Positions 15,162-22,766 of a stretch of 36,174 bases of DNA are shown one piece after another. The stretch is from Brevibacterium rongguiense (GTDB lineage Bacteria; Actinomycetota; Actinomycetes; Actinomycetales; Brevibacteriaceae): NCBI RefSeq assembly GCF_009857845.1, contig NZ_WWEQ01000030.1, forward strand, positions 1 to 36,174, read 5' to 3'. The notes under the pieces were generated by a model, which did no database searches, was not told the DNA's origin, and worked only from the letters and a program-made list of their open reading frames with translations. Numbering within the stretch: the first letter of the stretch is position 1; each line of letters opens with the position of its first letter. A program made the position numbers and the translations under genes.

Positions 15162-17099
15162 TCACTTCTTGAACGGCTTGCCGGCCTTCTTGCCGCCCTT
15201 GTGGAAGTCGCGCTTGAAGTCGCCGCCGTCGCGGTAGTCGCCCTCGCGGAAGCCCCCGTCGCGACCTCCGTCGCGCGCACCGCGGTAGCCGCTGTCGCGC
15301 TCGCCCTTGAACGAGCGGCCGCCGCCCTCGCGGCGGTCATCGCCGCGCTTCTTGAACGGGCGGCCCGGACGGCCGGAGTCCGGGCGCAGGTCGATGCGCC
15401 GGCCCTGGACCTTCGTGTGGGAGAGGCGGTCGAGCACGTCGCGGCTGAGGTCGCTGGGCAGGTCGACGAGCGTGTGGTTCGAGCGGATGTCGATGTGCCC
15501 GATCTGCGCCGAGGAAAGCCCGCCCTCGTTGGCGATCGCGCCGACGATGCCGCCGGGGTTGACGCGCTCGTTGCGCCCTACCGCCAGGCGGTAGGTCTGC
15601 ATGCCCTCGCGCGAGCGCGGCGGACGGCCCCCGCGCTCACCCCGGTCGCCGCGGTCCCCACGGCCGCCCTCGCCGCGGGCGGGCTTGCCCTTGGGCTCGG
15701 GCAGGGGAGTGGCGCGCAGCGTGTCGCCGTCGAGCAGCAGGACCGCCAGGGCCGCCGCGATCTCCGAGGCGGGCACGTCGTGGGCCTGCTCGTAGGCCTC
15801 GATGACGGGGCGGACCTCCGAGAGGTCGAGCGTCGTCATCGCATCGGCGATGCGCTGGGTGAACTTCTCCGTGCGCGTGTTCGTCAGCTGCTCGACGGTG
15901 GGCAGCGTCAGCGGCTCCACCTTCTGCTTCGTGGCCCGCTCGATCGAGGCCAGCAGCCGCGACTCGCGCGGGGTCACGAAGAGGATCGCCTCGCCGGAGC
16001 GGCCCGCGCGGCCCGTGCGGCCGATCCGGTGGACGTAGGACTCCGTGTCGGTGGGGATGTCGTAGTTGACGACGAGCGAGATGCGCTCGACGTCGAGGCC
16101 GCGGGCGGCGACGTCCGTGGCGACGAGGATGTCGATCGAGCCGTCGCGCAGGGCCTCGACCGTGCGCTCGCGGGCCTGCTGCGGGATGTCGCCGTTGATG
16201 GCGGCCGCGGAGAAGCCGCGGGCGCGCAGCTTGTCGGCCAGCTCCTCGGTCTCCTGCTTGGTGCGCACGAACAGGATGATGCCGTCGTACTGCTCCACCT
16301 CGAGGATCCGGGTGAGCGCTTCGAGCTTGTGGGTGTGATTGACGGTGAGGAAGCGCTGGCGGATGTTCGCACCGGTGGCCGTCTTGCCCTTGACCCGCAC
16401 CTCGGCGGGGTCGTTCAGGTACTTGCCGGTGATCCGGTGGATGGAGCTGGGCATCGTGGCGGAGAACAGGGCCACCTGGGCGGAATCGCCCACGGCGGAG
16501 AAGATCTCCTCGATGTCCTCGGCGAAGCCCATCTTGAGCATCTCGTCGGCCTCGTCGAGCACGAGGTGGCGCAGGCTGGCCAGCTTGAGCGAACCGCGCT
16601 TGAGGTGGTCGATGACGCGTCCGGGCGTGCCGACGACCACCTGGGCGCCGCGCTTGAGCCCGGCCAGCTGGGGGCCGTAGGACTGGCCGCCGTAGATGGG
16701 CAGCACGGAGAAGTCCGGCAGGTGCGCCGCGAAGCTCGTGAGCGCCTCGGCGACCTGGAGTGCGAGCTCGCGGGTGGGGGTGAGGATGAGGGCGAAGGGC
16801 CCGTTCTCCGCGCGCCCGTCGTGGGCGATGTCGGAGAGCAGCGGCAGCGCGAACGCCGCCGTCTTGCCCGTGCCCGTCTGCGCCAGGCCGATGACGTCGC
16901 GGCCCTCGAGCAGCAGCGGGATCGTCTGCTCCTGGATGGGCGAGGGCGTCTCGTAGCCCAGGTCCGTCACGGCGGCGGCGACGAGGGGGTCGAGGTGGAA
17001 GTCGGAGAACTGCGCGGGCTCGGGCTCCGCTGGCTGGGTCTGGGCCTGAGTGCTCTGGTCGGTCTCGTTGGGCTGGCTGTCGTTGGCGATGGTGTCCAT
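15162..17099 (-). CDS. deaD: DEAD-box ATP-dependent RNA helicase (DeaD/CsdA type), 645 aa
   Basis: The helicase core (about 31-400) carries the Q motif around FSDFHLDPLV...SPIQEQTIPLLL, Walker A AQTGTGKT (73-80), PTREL, TPGR, DEAD at 182-185, SAT at 213-215, ATDVAARGLD and HRIGRTGRAGR (357-367). A C-terminal DbpA-like RNA-binding domain follows at about 500-573 (YRLAVGRNERVNPGGIVGAIANEG...DLRPD). The tail is rich in Arg, Gly and Lys and ends in GKPFKK. Such helicases unwind structured RNA in ribosome assembly, mRNA decay and cold growth. The ATG at 17099 fits the N-terminus of the family; the frame remains open upstream only by base composition. A long structured leader precedes it. Confidence 0.93.
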   Translation of the reverse strand: MDTIANDSQPNETDQSTQAQTQPAEPEPAQFSDFHLDPLVAAAVTDLGYETPSPIQEQTIPLLLEGRDVIGLAQTGTGKTAAFALPLLSDIAHDGRAENGPFALILTPTRELALQVAEALTSFAAHLPDFSVLPIYGGQSYGPQLAGLKRGAQVVVGTPGRVIDHLKRGSLKLASLRHLVLDEADEMLKMGFAEDIEEIFSAVGDSAQVALFSATMPSSIHRITGKYLNDPAEVRVKGKTATGANIRQRFLTVNHTHKLEALTRILEVEQYDGIILFVRTKQETEELADKLRARGFSAAAINGDIPQQARERTVEALRDGSIDILVATDVAARGLDVERISLVVNYDIPTDTESYVHRIGRTGRAGRSGEAILFVTPRESRLLASIERATKQKVEPLTLPTVEQLTNTRTEKFTQRIADAMTTLDLSEVRPVIEAYEQAHDVPASEIAAALAVLLLDGDTLRATPLPEPKGKPARGEGGRGDRGDRGERGGRPPRSREGMQTYRLAVGRNERVNPGGIVGAIANEGGLSSAQIGHIDIRSNHTLVDLPSDLSRDVLDRLSHTKVQGRRIDLRPDSGRPGRPFKKRGDDRREGGGRSFKGERDSGYRGARDGGRDGGFREGDYRDGGDFKRDFHKGGKKAGKPFKK

Positions 17100-17116
17100 C
17101 GTCGTCTCGCTTTCAC

Positions 17117-17132
17117 GCGCCGCACACGGCGC
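17117..17132 (-). other. Perfect 6-bp hairpin in the deaD leader
   Basis: GCGCCG and CGGCGC flank a 4-base loop 17 bases before the deaD start codon. It may affect ribosome entry. Leaders of cold-shock helicase genes are often long and structured, but no specific mechanism is shown here. Confidence 0.5.
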
Positions 17133-17514
17133 TACGCACACGCTTGATCGCAGATGACTGAAGTGGCGATCGACCCTGAAGCGGCCAGTGTGCGAATCCC
17201 TGTGATGCACGGCAGCCGATGCCCCCGAGGTCCGCCGGCGCCGCCTGCGGGGGCAGGGGCTGGATGCGGCCGCGCCGCGCGCGGTGGAGGGGAGAAGGTT
17301 TGGGTGTTGGCTCCAGCCTATCCGACCCGGCCGCCCTGCGGGGCGCTGCGACGGGCCTCCGGCGCCGATCGTGACGGATCTGACAGACCTGGGCCAGCCT
17401 TCCCACCCCCCCCACTCCGCACCGGCGGCGCGGCGGGCGCGCGAACCGGCCCGCGCCTCGGATGCGGGCGGGGCGGGGCAGCGGCGCGGATGCGGGTGCG
17501 CGCATGGGATTCGG

Positions 17515-17520
17515 TAGGCT
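17515..17520 (+). promoter_or_regulatory. Candidate -10 element of glyS
   Basis: TAGGCT suggests a start near 17527 and a leader of about 125 bases. I looked for T-box hallmarks in this leader and found none. Confidence 0.35.
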
Positions 17521-17651
17521 GGGGCGCGAAATCCTCGCGGGCGGCCGCGGGAGCGAGGCAGCACGCGGCTCGCCCCGCGCCGCCCCGCAGCACACCGACG
17601 CACAACCGCGCAGCGGCAGCCAGCCGCTGCACTCGAATAGGAGCGACACCC

Positions 17652-19028
17652 GTGGCATCAACCCTCGATTCCGTCATCACCCTGGCCAAGCGCCGCGGCT
17701 TCGTCTTCCAGGCCGGTGAGATCTACGGCGGCTCGCGCTCCGCCTGGGACTACGGACCGCTGGGCGTGGAGCTCAAGGAGAACATCAAGTCCCTGTGGTG
17801 GCAGAACTTCGTGCGCGGCCGCGAGGACATGGTGGGCCTCGACTCCTCGATCATCCTCCCGCGCCGGATCTGGGAGGCCTCCGGCCACGTCGAGACGTTC
17901 ACCGATCCGCTCGTCGAGTGCCGCTCGTGCCACCACCGCGCGCGCCAGGACCACCTCATCGAGGCGTTCGAGGAGAAGAAGGGCCGCGCGCCGGAGAACG
18001 GCATGGCCGACATCGCCTGCCCCAACTGCGGGACGAAGGGCGAGTGGACGGAGCCGCAGCAGTTCTCCGGCCTCATGAAGACCTACCTGGGCGCCGTGGA
18101 CAACGAGGAGGGGCTGCACTACCTGCGCCCCGAGACCGCGCAGGGCATCTTCGTGAACTTCAACAACGTCGTCACCGCCGGCCGGCGCAAGCCGCCGTTC
18201 GGCATCGGCCAGGTGGGCAAGGCGTTCCGCAACGAGATCACCCCCGGCAACTTCATCTTCCGCACCCGCGAGTTCGAGCAGATGGAGATCGAGTACTTCA
18301 CCGCGCCGGACGAGGCGCCCACGTACTTCGACCAGTGGGTCGAGGCGTGCTGGGACTGGTTCACCGACCTGGGCATCAAGCCGGAGAACATGCGCCGGTT
18401 CGACGTGCCGGACGGCGACCGCGCCCACTACTCGGCCGCGACGATCGACATCGAGTACCGCTTCGGCTTCCAGGGCAGCGAGTGGGGCGAGCTCATGGGC
18501 ATCGCCAACCGCACGGACTTCGACCTGTCGAACCACACGGATGCCTCGGGGTCGAAGCTGCAGTACTTCGACCAGGCCAGCGGCGAGCGCTACACGCCCT
18601 ACGTCATCGAGCCCTCGTTCGGCCTCACCCGCTCCATGATGGCGTTCCTCGTCGACGCCTACACGGAGGACGAGGCGCCGAACACGAAGGGCGGCACGGA
18701 CACCCGGATCCTGCTCAAGCTCGATCCGCGCATCGCGCCGGTCAAGGCCGCGGTGCTGCCGCTCAGCCGCAACGAGAGGCTCTCCCCGCAGGCCCGCGAA
18801 CTCGCAGCGAACCTCCGCAAGCGCTGGAACGTCGACTTCGACGATGCCGGTGCGATCGGCCGCCGGTACCGCCGCCAGGACGAGATCGGCACGCCGTACT
18901 GCATCACGTTCGACTTCGACTCGCTCGACGACCACGCGGTCACAATCCGCAGGCGCGATGACATGAGCCAGGAGCGCGTGCCGCTGGATCAGGTGGAGTC
19001 CTACCTGGCCGCGGGCCTGCGCTGCTGA
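17652..19028 (+). CDS. glyS: Glycine-tRNA ligase (class II, single-subunit type), 458 aa
   Basis: The enzyme charges tRNA-Gly. The N-terminus ([23 protein letters not shown]) and [13 protein letters not shown] are hallmarks of the homodimeric GlyRS type. CRSC (near 92) and CPNC (near 123) could bind zinc. Class II motif 2 is [25 protein letters not shown], and motif 3 lies around [17 protein letters not shown]. The anticodon-binding domain closes the protein. The GTG at 17652 has TAGGAG at 17639-17644, seven bases upstream. Length and motifs are normal. A perfect 19-bp hairpin follows the gene. In many relatives dusB-dgt-dnaG lie close downstream; here about 13 kb separate them. Confidence 0.96.
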   Translation: MASTLDSVITLAKRRGFVFQAGEIYGGSRSAWDYGPLGVELKENIKSLWWQNFVRGREDMVGLDSSIILPRRIWEASGHVETFTDPLVECRSCHHRARQDHLIEAFEEKKGRAPENGMADIACPNCGTKGEWTEPQQFSGLMKTYLGAVDNEEGLHYLRPETAQGIFVNFNNVVTAGRRKPPFGIGQVGKAFRNEITPGNFIFRTREFEQMEIEYFTAPDEAPTYFDQWVEACWDWFTDLGIKPENMRRFDVPDGDRAHYSAATIDIEYRFGFQGSEWGELMGIANRTDFDLSNHTDASGSKLQYFDQASGERYTPYVIEPSFGLTRSMMAFLVDAYTEDEAPNTKGGTDTRILLKLDPRIAPVKAAVLPLSRNERLSPQARELAANLRKRWNVDFDDAGAIGRRYRRQDEIGTPYCITFDFDSLDDHAVTIRRRDDMSQERVPLDQVESYLAAGLRC

Positions 19029-19042
19029 GCCTGCTGAGCGCC

Positions 19043-19067
19043 CGGCACCGCTGAGCGCGCGGTGCCG
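19043..19067 (+). other. Hairpin and CTGAGCGC repeats directly after glyS
   Basis: CGGCACCG (19043-19050) and CGGTGCCG (19060-19067) form an 8-bp stem. The surrounding sequence repeats CTGAGCGC several times between 19034 and 19091. It may help end glyS transcription ahead of the larger hairpin at 19110. Confidence 0.4.
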
Positions 19068-19109
19068 CTGGCCGTGAGGCGCCGCTGAGCGCTTAGCGCC
19101 GCTGGGGTA

Positions 19110-19151
19110 CGAACGAGGGGCGCGGACCGCAGGGTCCGCGCCCCTCGTTCG
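19110..19151 (+). terminator. Perfect 19-bp terminator hairpin downstream of glyS
   Basis: The arms 19110-19128 and 19133-19151 are perfectly complementary around a GCAG loop. There is no following T tract. This is one of the strongest hairpins in the window and closes glyS. Confidence 0.8.
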
Positions 19152-19577
19152 CGTCCGGGCTCGGCCACCGGCCGGCTGTGCCGACCGGTGCAGCGCCGTC
19201 CGCTGGGCTGAGAGGGTGGCCGGCGGGCTCCGGCAGGCTGCGCAGCGCGACAGCGGCGCCGGCCCCGCGCTGGCGACCTGGCACGGCACAAGCGATCCTG
19301 GTCGGCACAGGCCGCCTGGCTCGGTAAAGGCCGCCTGGCCCAGCGCCGGTAGGCAGCGCTCGGGCAGACCGAGGAAGGCCCGCCCGGACATCCGCGATGC
19401 GCTACCCTGGGTCCGTCCGCACCCCCGACGACAGGCAGCCCGGTGAACTGAGACCTCGACTTCCGTTCGGAGCGACACCGCACGGTGTGCGCTCGCCATC
19501 CCCTCCGCCCGCAGCGGCCGCGACGCACCCGTCGCCCCTGTGCCCGGTGGGCGGAGCCGAACAGTCTCGAGGACCCC
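19152..19577. other. Gap upstream of the ABC-F gene with structured leader
   Basis: No gene is supported before 19578. A 12-base direct repeat lies at 19308-19319 and 19328-19339. TACCCT at 19403-19408 is a weak candidate -10. Then comes a hairpin at 19470-19494 (about 10 bp, one bulged G, 4-base loop) and a second possible stem joining CTCCGCC (about 19504-19510) to GGCGGAG (about 19549-19556), which ends shortly before the GAGGA ribosome binding site. A structured leader fits ABC-F genes that are controlled by attenuation, but no leader peptide with a clear stall motif was found. Confidence 0.4.
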
Positions 19578-21173
19578 ATGGCCCCATCGTCGATCTCACT
19601 CAACTCCCTCAGCTTCTCCTGGCCGGATTCGCCTCCGCTCCTCGCCGCTCAGACCGCTCGCATCCCCGTGGGCCGCATCGGCCTCATCGGGGCCAACGGG
19701 GCGGGCAAGACCACGCTCGCCCGGCTCATCGTCGGCGACCTGGCGCCCACCTCGGGCACGGTCGAGGGCCCCGCGAGCACGTGGACGCTGCGCCAGGACC
19801 TGACCTCGTCCACCGGCACGATCGCCGCCGAGCTCGGCGTCGCGGCCCAGCGCGCGGCGCTGCACCGGGTGCTGGCCGGCGGCACCGACGAGCGCGATCT
19901 CGAGCGCATCGGCGCGGACTGGGACATCGAGGAGCGCGCCCTCGCGGCATTGGCCGCGGTGGGGCTCGCACTCCCAGACGCCGGAGGCCTCGATCGGCCG
20001 GTCCGCGAGCTCTCCGGCGGCGAGGCGATGCGGGTGGGGCTCGCCGGGGCGCGGCTGCACGGCGCGGACTGGACGATCCTCGACGAGCCGACCAACAACC
20101 TCGACACCGCCGGCCGCCGCGCACTGTTCACCGCGCTCGAGCAGTGGCGCGGCGGGGTCCTCCTCGTCTCTCACGACGCGGATCTCCTGGACCGCGTGGA
20201 CGCGATCGTCGAGCTGCGGGCGGGGGAGGTGCGCGTGTTCGGCGGCGCGCTGGAGGCCTATGAGACCGCGCTGGAAGCCGAGCAGTCCGCCGCTGAGGCG
20301 GCAGTGCGCCAGGCGCAGGGCGACCTTGCCCGCGAGCGGCGCCAGCTCGTCGAGACGCAGACGCGGCTGGCGCGCAGCGCCGGCCACGGCAGGCGCGCGG
20401 CGGCGGACAAGCGCGCTCCCGGCATGGCCCTGGGCAACTGGAAGCGCGCCGCACAGGTCAGCGCCGGCCGGGCGGAAGGAACCGCGGCCGCCCGCGAAGC
20501 CGCCGCCCACGACCGCGTGGAAGAGGCCCGCGGGCGAGTCCGGGCCGATACCGCGATCCGCCTGGCGCTGCCGGCCACAGCGGTGCCCGCGAGCCGTCGG
20601 GTCGCCGCCGTGGCCTCAGCGGCCGGTGAGTGGGAGTTCGTCGGCCCCGAGCACACCCGTCTGACCGGGGCAAACGGTTCGGGCAAGTCGACGCTGCTCG
20701 CAGGCCTGCGCAGCGGCGACGCACGGGAGCTCGCGGCGCGGGTCCCCGCGGGGGCGCCGTGGCGGGTTCGGTCCCACGTGCCCGTGGGGCTGCTCGACCA
20801 GGATCCGGTGCTGCCGGCCGGCGCATCCGCGCTCGCGGCGGTGCGCGCCGCGGTCCCGGCCGCCCAGCCGCACGACATCCGCGCGGCTCTCGCAGCGCTG
20901 GAACTGCGCGGCACCGCCGCCGAGGCGCCCTGCGGCGCGCTCTCCGGCGGCCAGCGGCTGCGGGTGGCGCTGGCCCGGGTGCTGCTGGCGGCACCGGCCC
21001 CGCAGCTGCTGCTCCTCGATGAGCCGACGAACAGCCTGGACCGGGAATCGGCGGACGTGCTCGTCGGCGCCCTGGAGGATTACCGGGGCGCCCTCGCAGT
21101 CGTCACCCACGATGAGGGCTTCGCTGAGAGGCTGGGCATCACGCGCACGCTGGAGATGGACGACCTGGCATGA
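19578..21173 (+). CDS. ABC-F family ATPase (possible ribosome protection protein), 531 aa
   Basis: Two ATP-binding cassettes lie in one chain with no membrane segment. The first has Walker A GANGAGKT (38-45), signature LSGGE (145-149) and [10 protein letters not shown] with Glu170. The second has GANGSGKST (364-372), LSGGQ (455-459) and [10 protein letters not shown] with Glu482. The linker (about 225-340) is rich in Ala, Arg and Glu, as expected for the helical arm that reaches into the ribosomal E site. ABC-F proteins act on the ribosome; some housekeeping members tune translation, others remove macrolide, lincosamide, pleuromutilin or streptogramin drugs. This copy is isolated in accessory DNA with a structured leader, so a resistance role is possible but not shown. 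The ATG at 19578 follows GAGGA. Confidence 0.85.
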   Translation: MAPSSISLNSLSFSWPDSPPLLAAQTARIPVGRIGLIGANGAGKTTLARLIVGDLAPTSGTVEGPASTWTLRQDLTSSTGTIAAELGVAAQRAALHRVLAGGTDERDLERIGADWDIEERALAALAAVGLALPDAGGLDRPVRELSGGEAMRVGLAGARLHGADWTILDEPTNNLDTAGRRALFTALEQWRGGVLLVSHDADLLDRVDAIVELRAGEVRVFGGALEAYETALEAEQSAAEAAVRQAQGDLARERRQLVETQTRLARSAGHGRRAAADKRAPGMALGNWKRAAQVSAGRAEGTAAAREAAAHDRVEEARGRVRADTAIRLALPATAVPASRRVAAVASAAGEWEFVGPEHTRLTGANGSGKSTLLAGLRSGDARELAARVPAGAPWRVRSHVPVGLLDQDPVLPAGASALAAVRAAVPAAQPHDIRAALAALELRGTAAEAPCGALSGGQRLRVALARVLLAAPAPQLLLLDEPTNSLDRESADVLVGALEDYRGALAVVTHDEGFAERLGITRTLEMDDLA

Positions 21174-21253
21174 GCACGATGGGGTGAGCGCGGCCCGCCC
21201 CGTACCTCGGCCGCTGCCGTGTCGCTCCTTTCCGCGCGTGGGCAATCCGAGAA

Positions 21254-21259
21254 TAGAAT
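21254..21259 (+). promoter_or_regulatory. Candidate -10 element for the gene at 21274
   Basis: TAGAAT suggests a transcript start near 21266, giving an 8-base leader to the ATG at 21274. The pair of unknown genes thus seems to have its own promoter, separate from the ABC-F gene. Confidence 0.5.
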
Positions 21260-21273
21260 GGTTCGGGGGTGCC

Positions 21274-22434
21274 ATGACGAAGATGACAGAGGCCGAACAG
21301 CAAGCGGGTGCCGAACGCGCGGTGCGCTTCGGGATCCACCGGCGGGAGCTGCGCGTGCTCCTGGCGGCGGAGCGAGCCGGACCCGGTCTGCCGCCGTACG
21401 GCACGCGCGTGACTCCGGACGACGTCGACTTCGAGAGCGCGCTGACGGCCGCTGCGGACTTCTCCTGGTTCGCCGCCGTGAGGCTGCCGGACGGGCGCAC
21501 CGCCCGGTTCACGGTCTCCGCGGATGCGCCGGAAGACGAGGTGGGCTGCGAGATCGACGGCCGGGTGCAGGAGTGCATTCAGGCCCACACCCACCTCAGC
21601 CGCGGGCCGAGCGCGCCGGTCGAGGCCTGGTGGGACTGGCTGCAGCGGTCCTTCGTCGCGCTGGGGCAGCACGACGAGCCCTGGGCGGGCGACGGCATCG
21701 AGGCGCAGCTGGAGCGCGTCGAGCGCAACATCGTCTACGCGGACACGCAGACGTCCGCGGCCCGCCGCTTTGCCGATACGGGCGAGCTCGAGGTCTGGCT
21801 CACCGGGGTCTATGCGCCCAGCGGGCTGCTGCCGCGCGTCCGGCGGCTCGATGCCGACGCGTATGCCCAGTCCTACGGGCGCGCATTCACCGCCGAGGCG
21901 CGCGCCGGGGACGGCCCGTCCCTCATGTCCTTGGGCGTCTCCCGCCAGCGCGACGAGTCGGAGCCCACCACCGTCTGGTATGCCAGCTACCTCGACACGA
22001 CCGCCGATCCTGCGCAGTGGTTTCCGGCCGATGCTCGCATCTGGCAGGCCGTGCGGATCTTCGCAGACGGCGGCACGGTGGAGGCATTCGACAACGACCG
22101 GTGCTTCGACTCCGGCGAGCTCGCTCCCTACGTGCGCGACGGTGTCGCGCCCATCGATGCGGACGCGTGGCTGGTCGTGGAGATCGCGGGAGTGCCGGGA
22201 GCGCAGGTCTTCCCCGCCGCCGATGTGATGCTCGTGGCCGCCAGCGACCGCGACGCGGCGGAGATCTCCCTTGAGGTGGGGTCCATCGACGGTGTCCTGC
22301 CGCTGTTCGCGCTCCACGACGGCTTCCTGCGCCGCTGGGGGCCGATCGTCGACCCGGACGCCGTCGTCCCCGAGGCGGACCTCGACCGGCTTGAGGCCCG
22401 CGTCATGCAGCAGATCGCGGAGACACGCGGATGA
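21274..22434 (+). CDS. Protein of unknown function, 386 aa
   Basis: I do not recognise this protein. It is acidic and soluble, without a signal peptide or membrane segment, and rich in Asp, Glu, Ala, Trp and Tyr. Recurrent short blocks such as FSWFAAVRLPDGRTARFTVSAD, VEAWWDWLQRSFVALGQ, TTVWYASYLDTTADPAQWFPADARIWQAVRIF and VLPLFALHDGFLRRWGPIVDPD suggest a mainly beta fold with more than one similar unit. The ATG at 21274 lies near a -10-like TAGAAT (21254-21259); a second ATG at 21283 is also possible. Its stop overlaps the next gene as ATGA, so the two form a unit. Codons such as TTT, TTG, CTT and TAT seem more frequent than in the housekeeping genes, a hint of foreign origin. Confidence 0.7.
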   Translation: MTKMTEAEQQAGAERAVRFGIHRRELRVLLAAERAGPGLPPYGTRVTPDDVDFESALTAAADFSWFAAVRLPDGRTARFTVSADAPEDEVGCEIDGRVQECIQAHTHLSRGPSAPVEAWWDWLQRSFVALGQHDEPWAGDGIEAQLERVERNIVYADTQTSAARRFADTGELEVWLTGVYAPSGLLPRVRRLDADAYAQSYGRAFTAEARAGDGPSLMSLGVSRQRDESEPTTVWYASYLDTTADPAQWFPADARIWQAVRIFADGGTVEAFDNDRCFDSGELAPYVRDGVAPIDADAWLVVEIAGVPGAQVFPAADVMLVAASDRDAAEISLEVGSIDGVLPLFALHDGFLRRWGPIVDPDAVVPEADLDRLEARVMQQIAETRG

Positions 22435-22694
22435 GCGCAGCGACGTCGCTCGACGGCAGTGACACCGATATCGCGCTCGACGGTGGCGGTGGGCCCGGCT
22501 GCGCGTGGACCGAGGCGGTCTGCACCGCCGCGCCCACGCACTTCCTCACCCTGCCCGTGCCCGGGGGCGAGTCGTCGACCGCGCTGCTCTGCCGGCGCCA
22601 CTGGCTGGCCTCCCTGGCCTACAGGATCGAGGTGACGATGGAAGTCCATCCCGTCGCATTCGACGACCTCGTGCTCGACTACGGTGAGCTCTGA
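22431..22694 (+). CDS. Small protein with a possible zinc site, 87 aa
   Basis: The ATG overlaps the stop of the preceding unknown gene (ATGA, 22431-22434), which supports that this short frame is real and translationally coupled. Cys24, Cys31, Cys54 and His57, arranged as C-x6-C and CRRH, could bind a zinc ion. Between them lies a beta-like segment THFLTLPVPGGESSTALL. After a flexible Asp/Gly-rich start the rest looks like one compact domain. I do not know a function. A role as partner or regulator of the 386-residue protein is inferred only from the overlap. Confidence 0.65.
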   Translation: MSAATSLDGSDTDIALDGGGGPGCAWTEAVCTAAPTHFLTLPVPGGESSTALLCRRHWLASLAYRIEVTMEVHPVAFDDLVLDYGEL

Positions 22695-22703
22695 CCTGCG
22701 CCG

Positions 22704-22738
22704 AGGCAGCGGGCTGCGCCGCGCTGCCGCCCGCCTCA
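22704..22738. terminator. Hairpin between the convergent 22694 and 22767 gene ends
   Basis: A GCGGGC/GCCCGC stem extended by GAGGC/CTC pairing lies in a 72-bp gap between convergent genes. It could end transcripts from both sides. Confidence 0.35.
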
Positions 22739-22766
22739 GGCGGAGCGCCGCGTCGGCCTCGGAGGC

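Larger units (their letters stand above)
17100..17651. other. 552-bp divergent region between deaD and glyS
   Basis: No gene is supported here; open frames exist on both strands only because stops are rare in GC-rich DNA. On the minus strand a perfect hairpin GCGCCG-CACA-CGGCGC (17117-17132) lies 17 bases before the deaD ATG. TAGGCT at 17315-17320 (minus) is a candidate -10, which would give deaD a leader of about 210 bases. On the plus strand TAGGCT at 17515-17520 is a candidate -10 for glyS, giving a leader of about 125 bases. A run of eight C occurs at 17406-17413. Confidence 0.5.

Noticed and set aside
17406..17413. Run of eight C as a phase-variation tract
   Set aside because: It lies in non-coding DNA, far from a start codon, and not at a -10/-35 spacer that I can identify.
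17521..17651. A glycine T-box in the glyS leader
   Set aside because: No TGG-type specifier arrangement or conserved antiterminator core was seen.
19485..19577. N-terminal 31-residue extension of the ABC-F protein
   Set aside because: The extension is Arg/Pro-rich and unlike ABC-F N-termini; GAGGA directly before the ATG at 19578 supports the shorter form.
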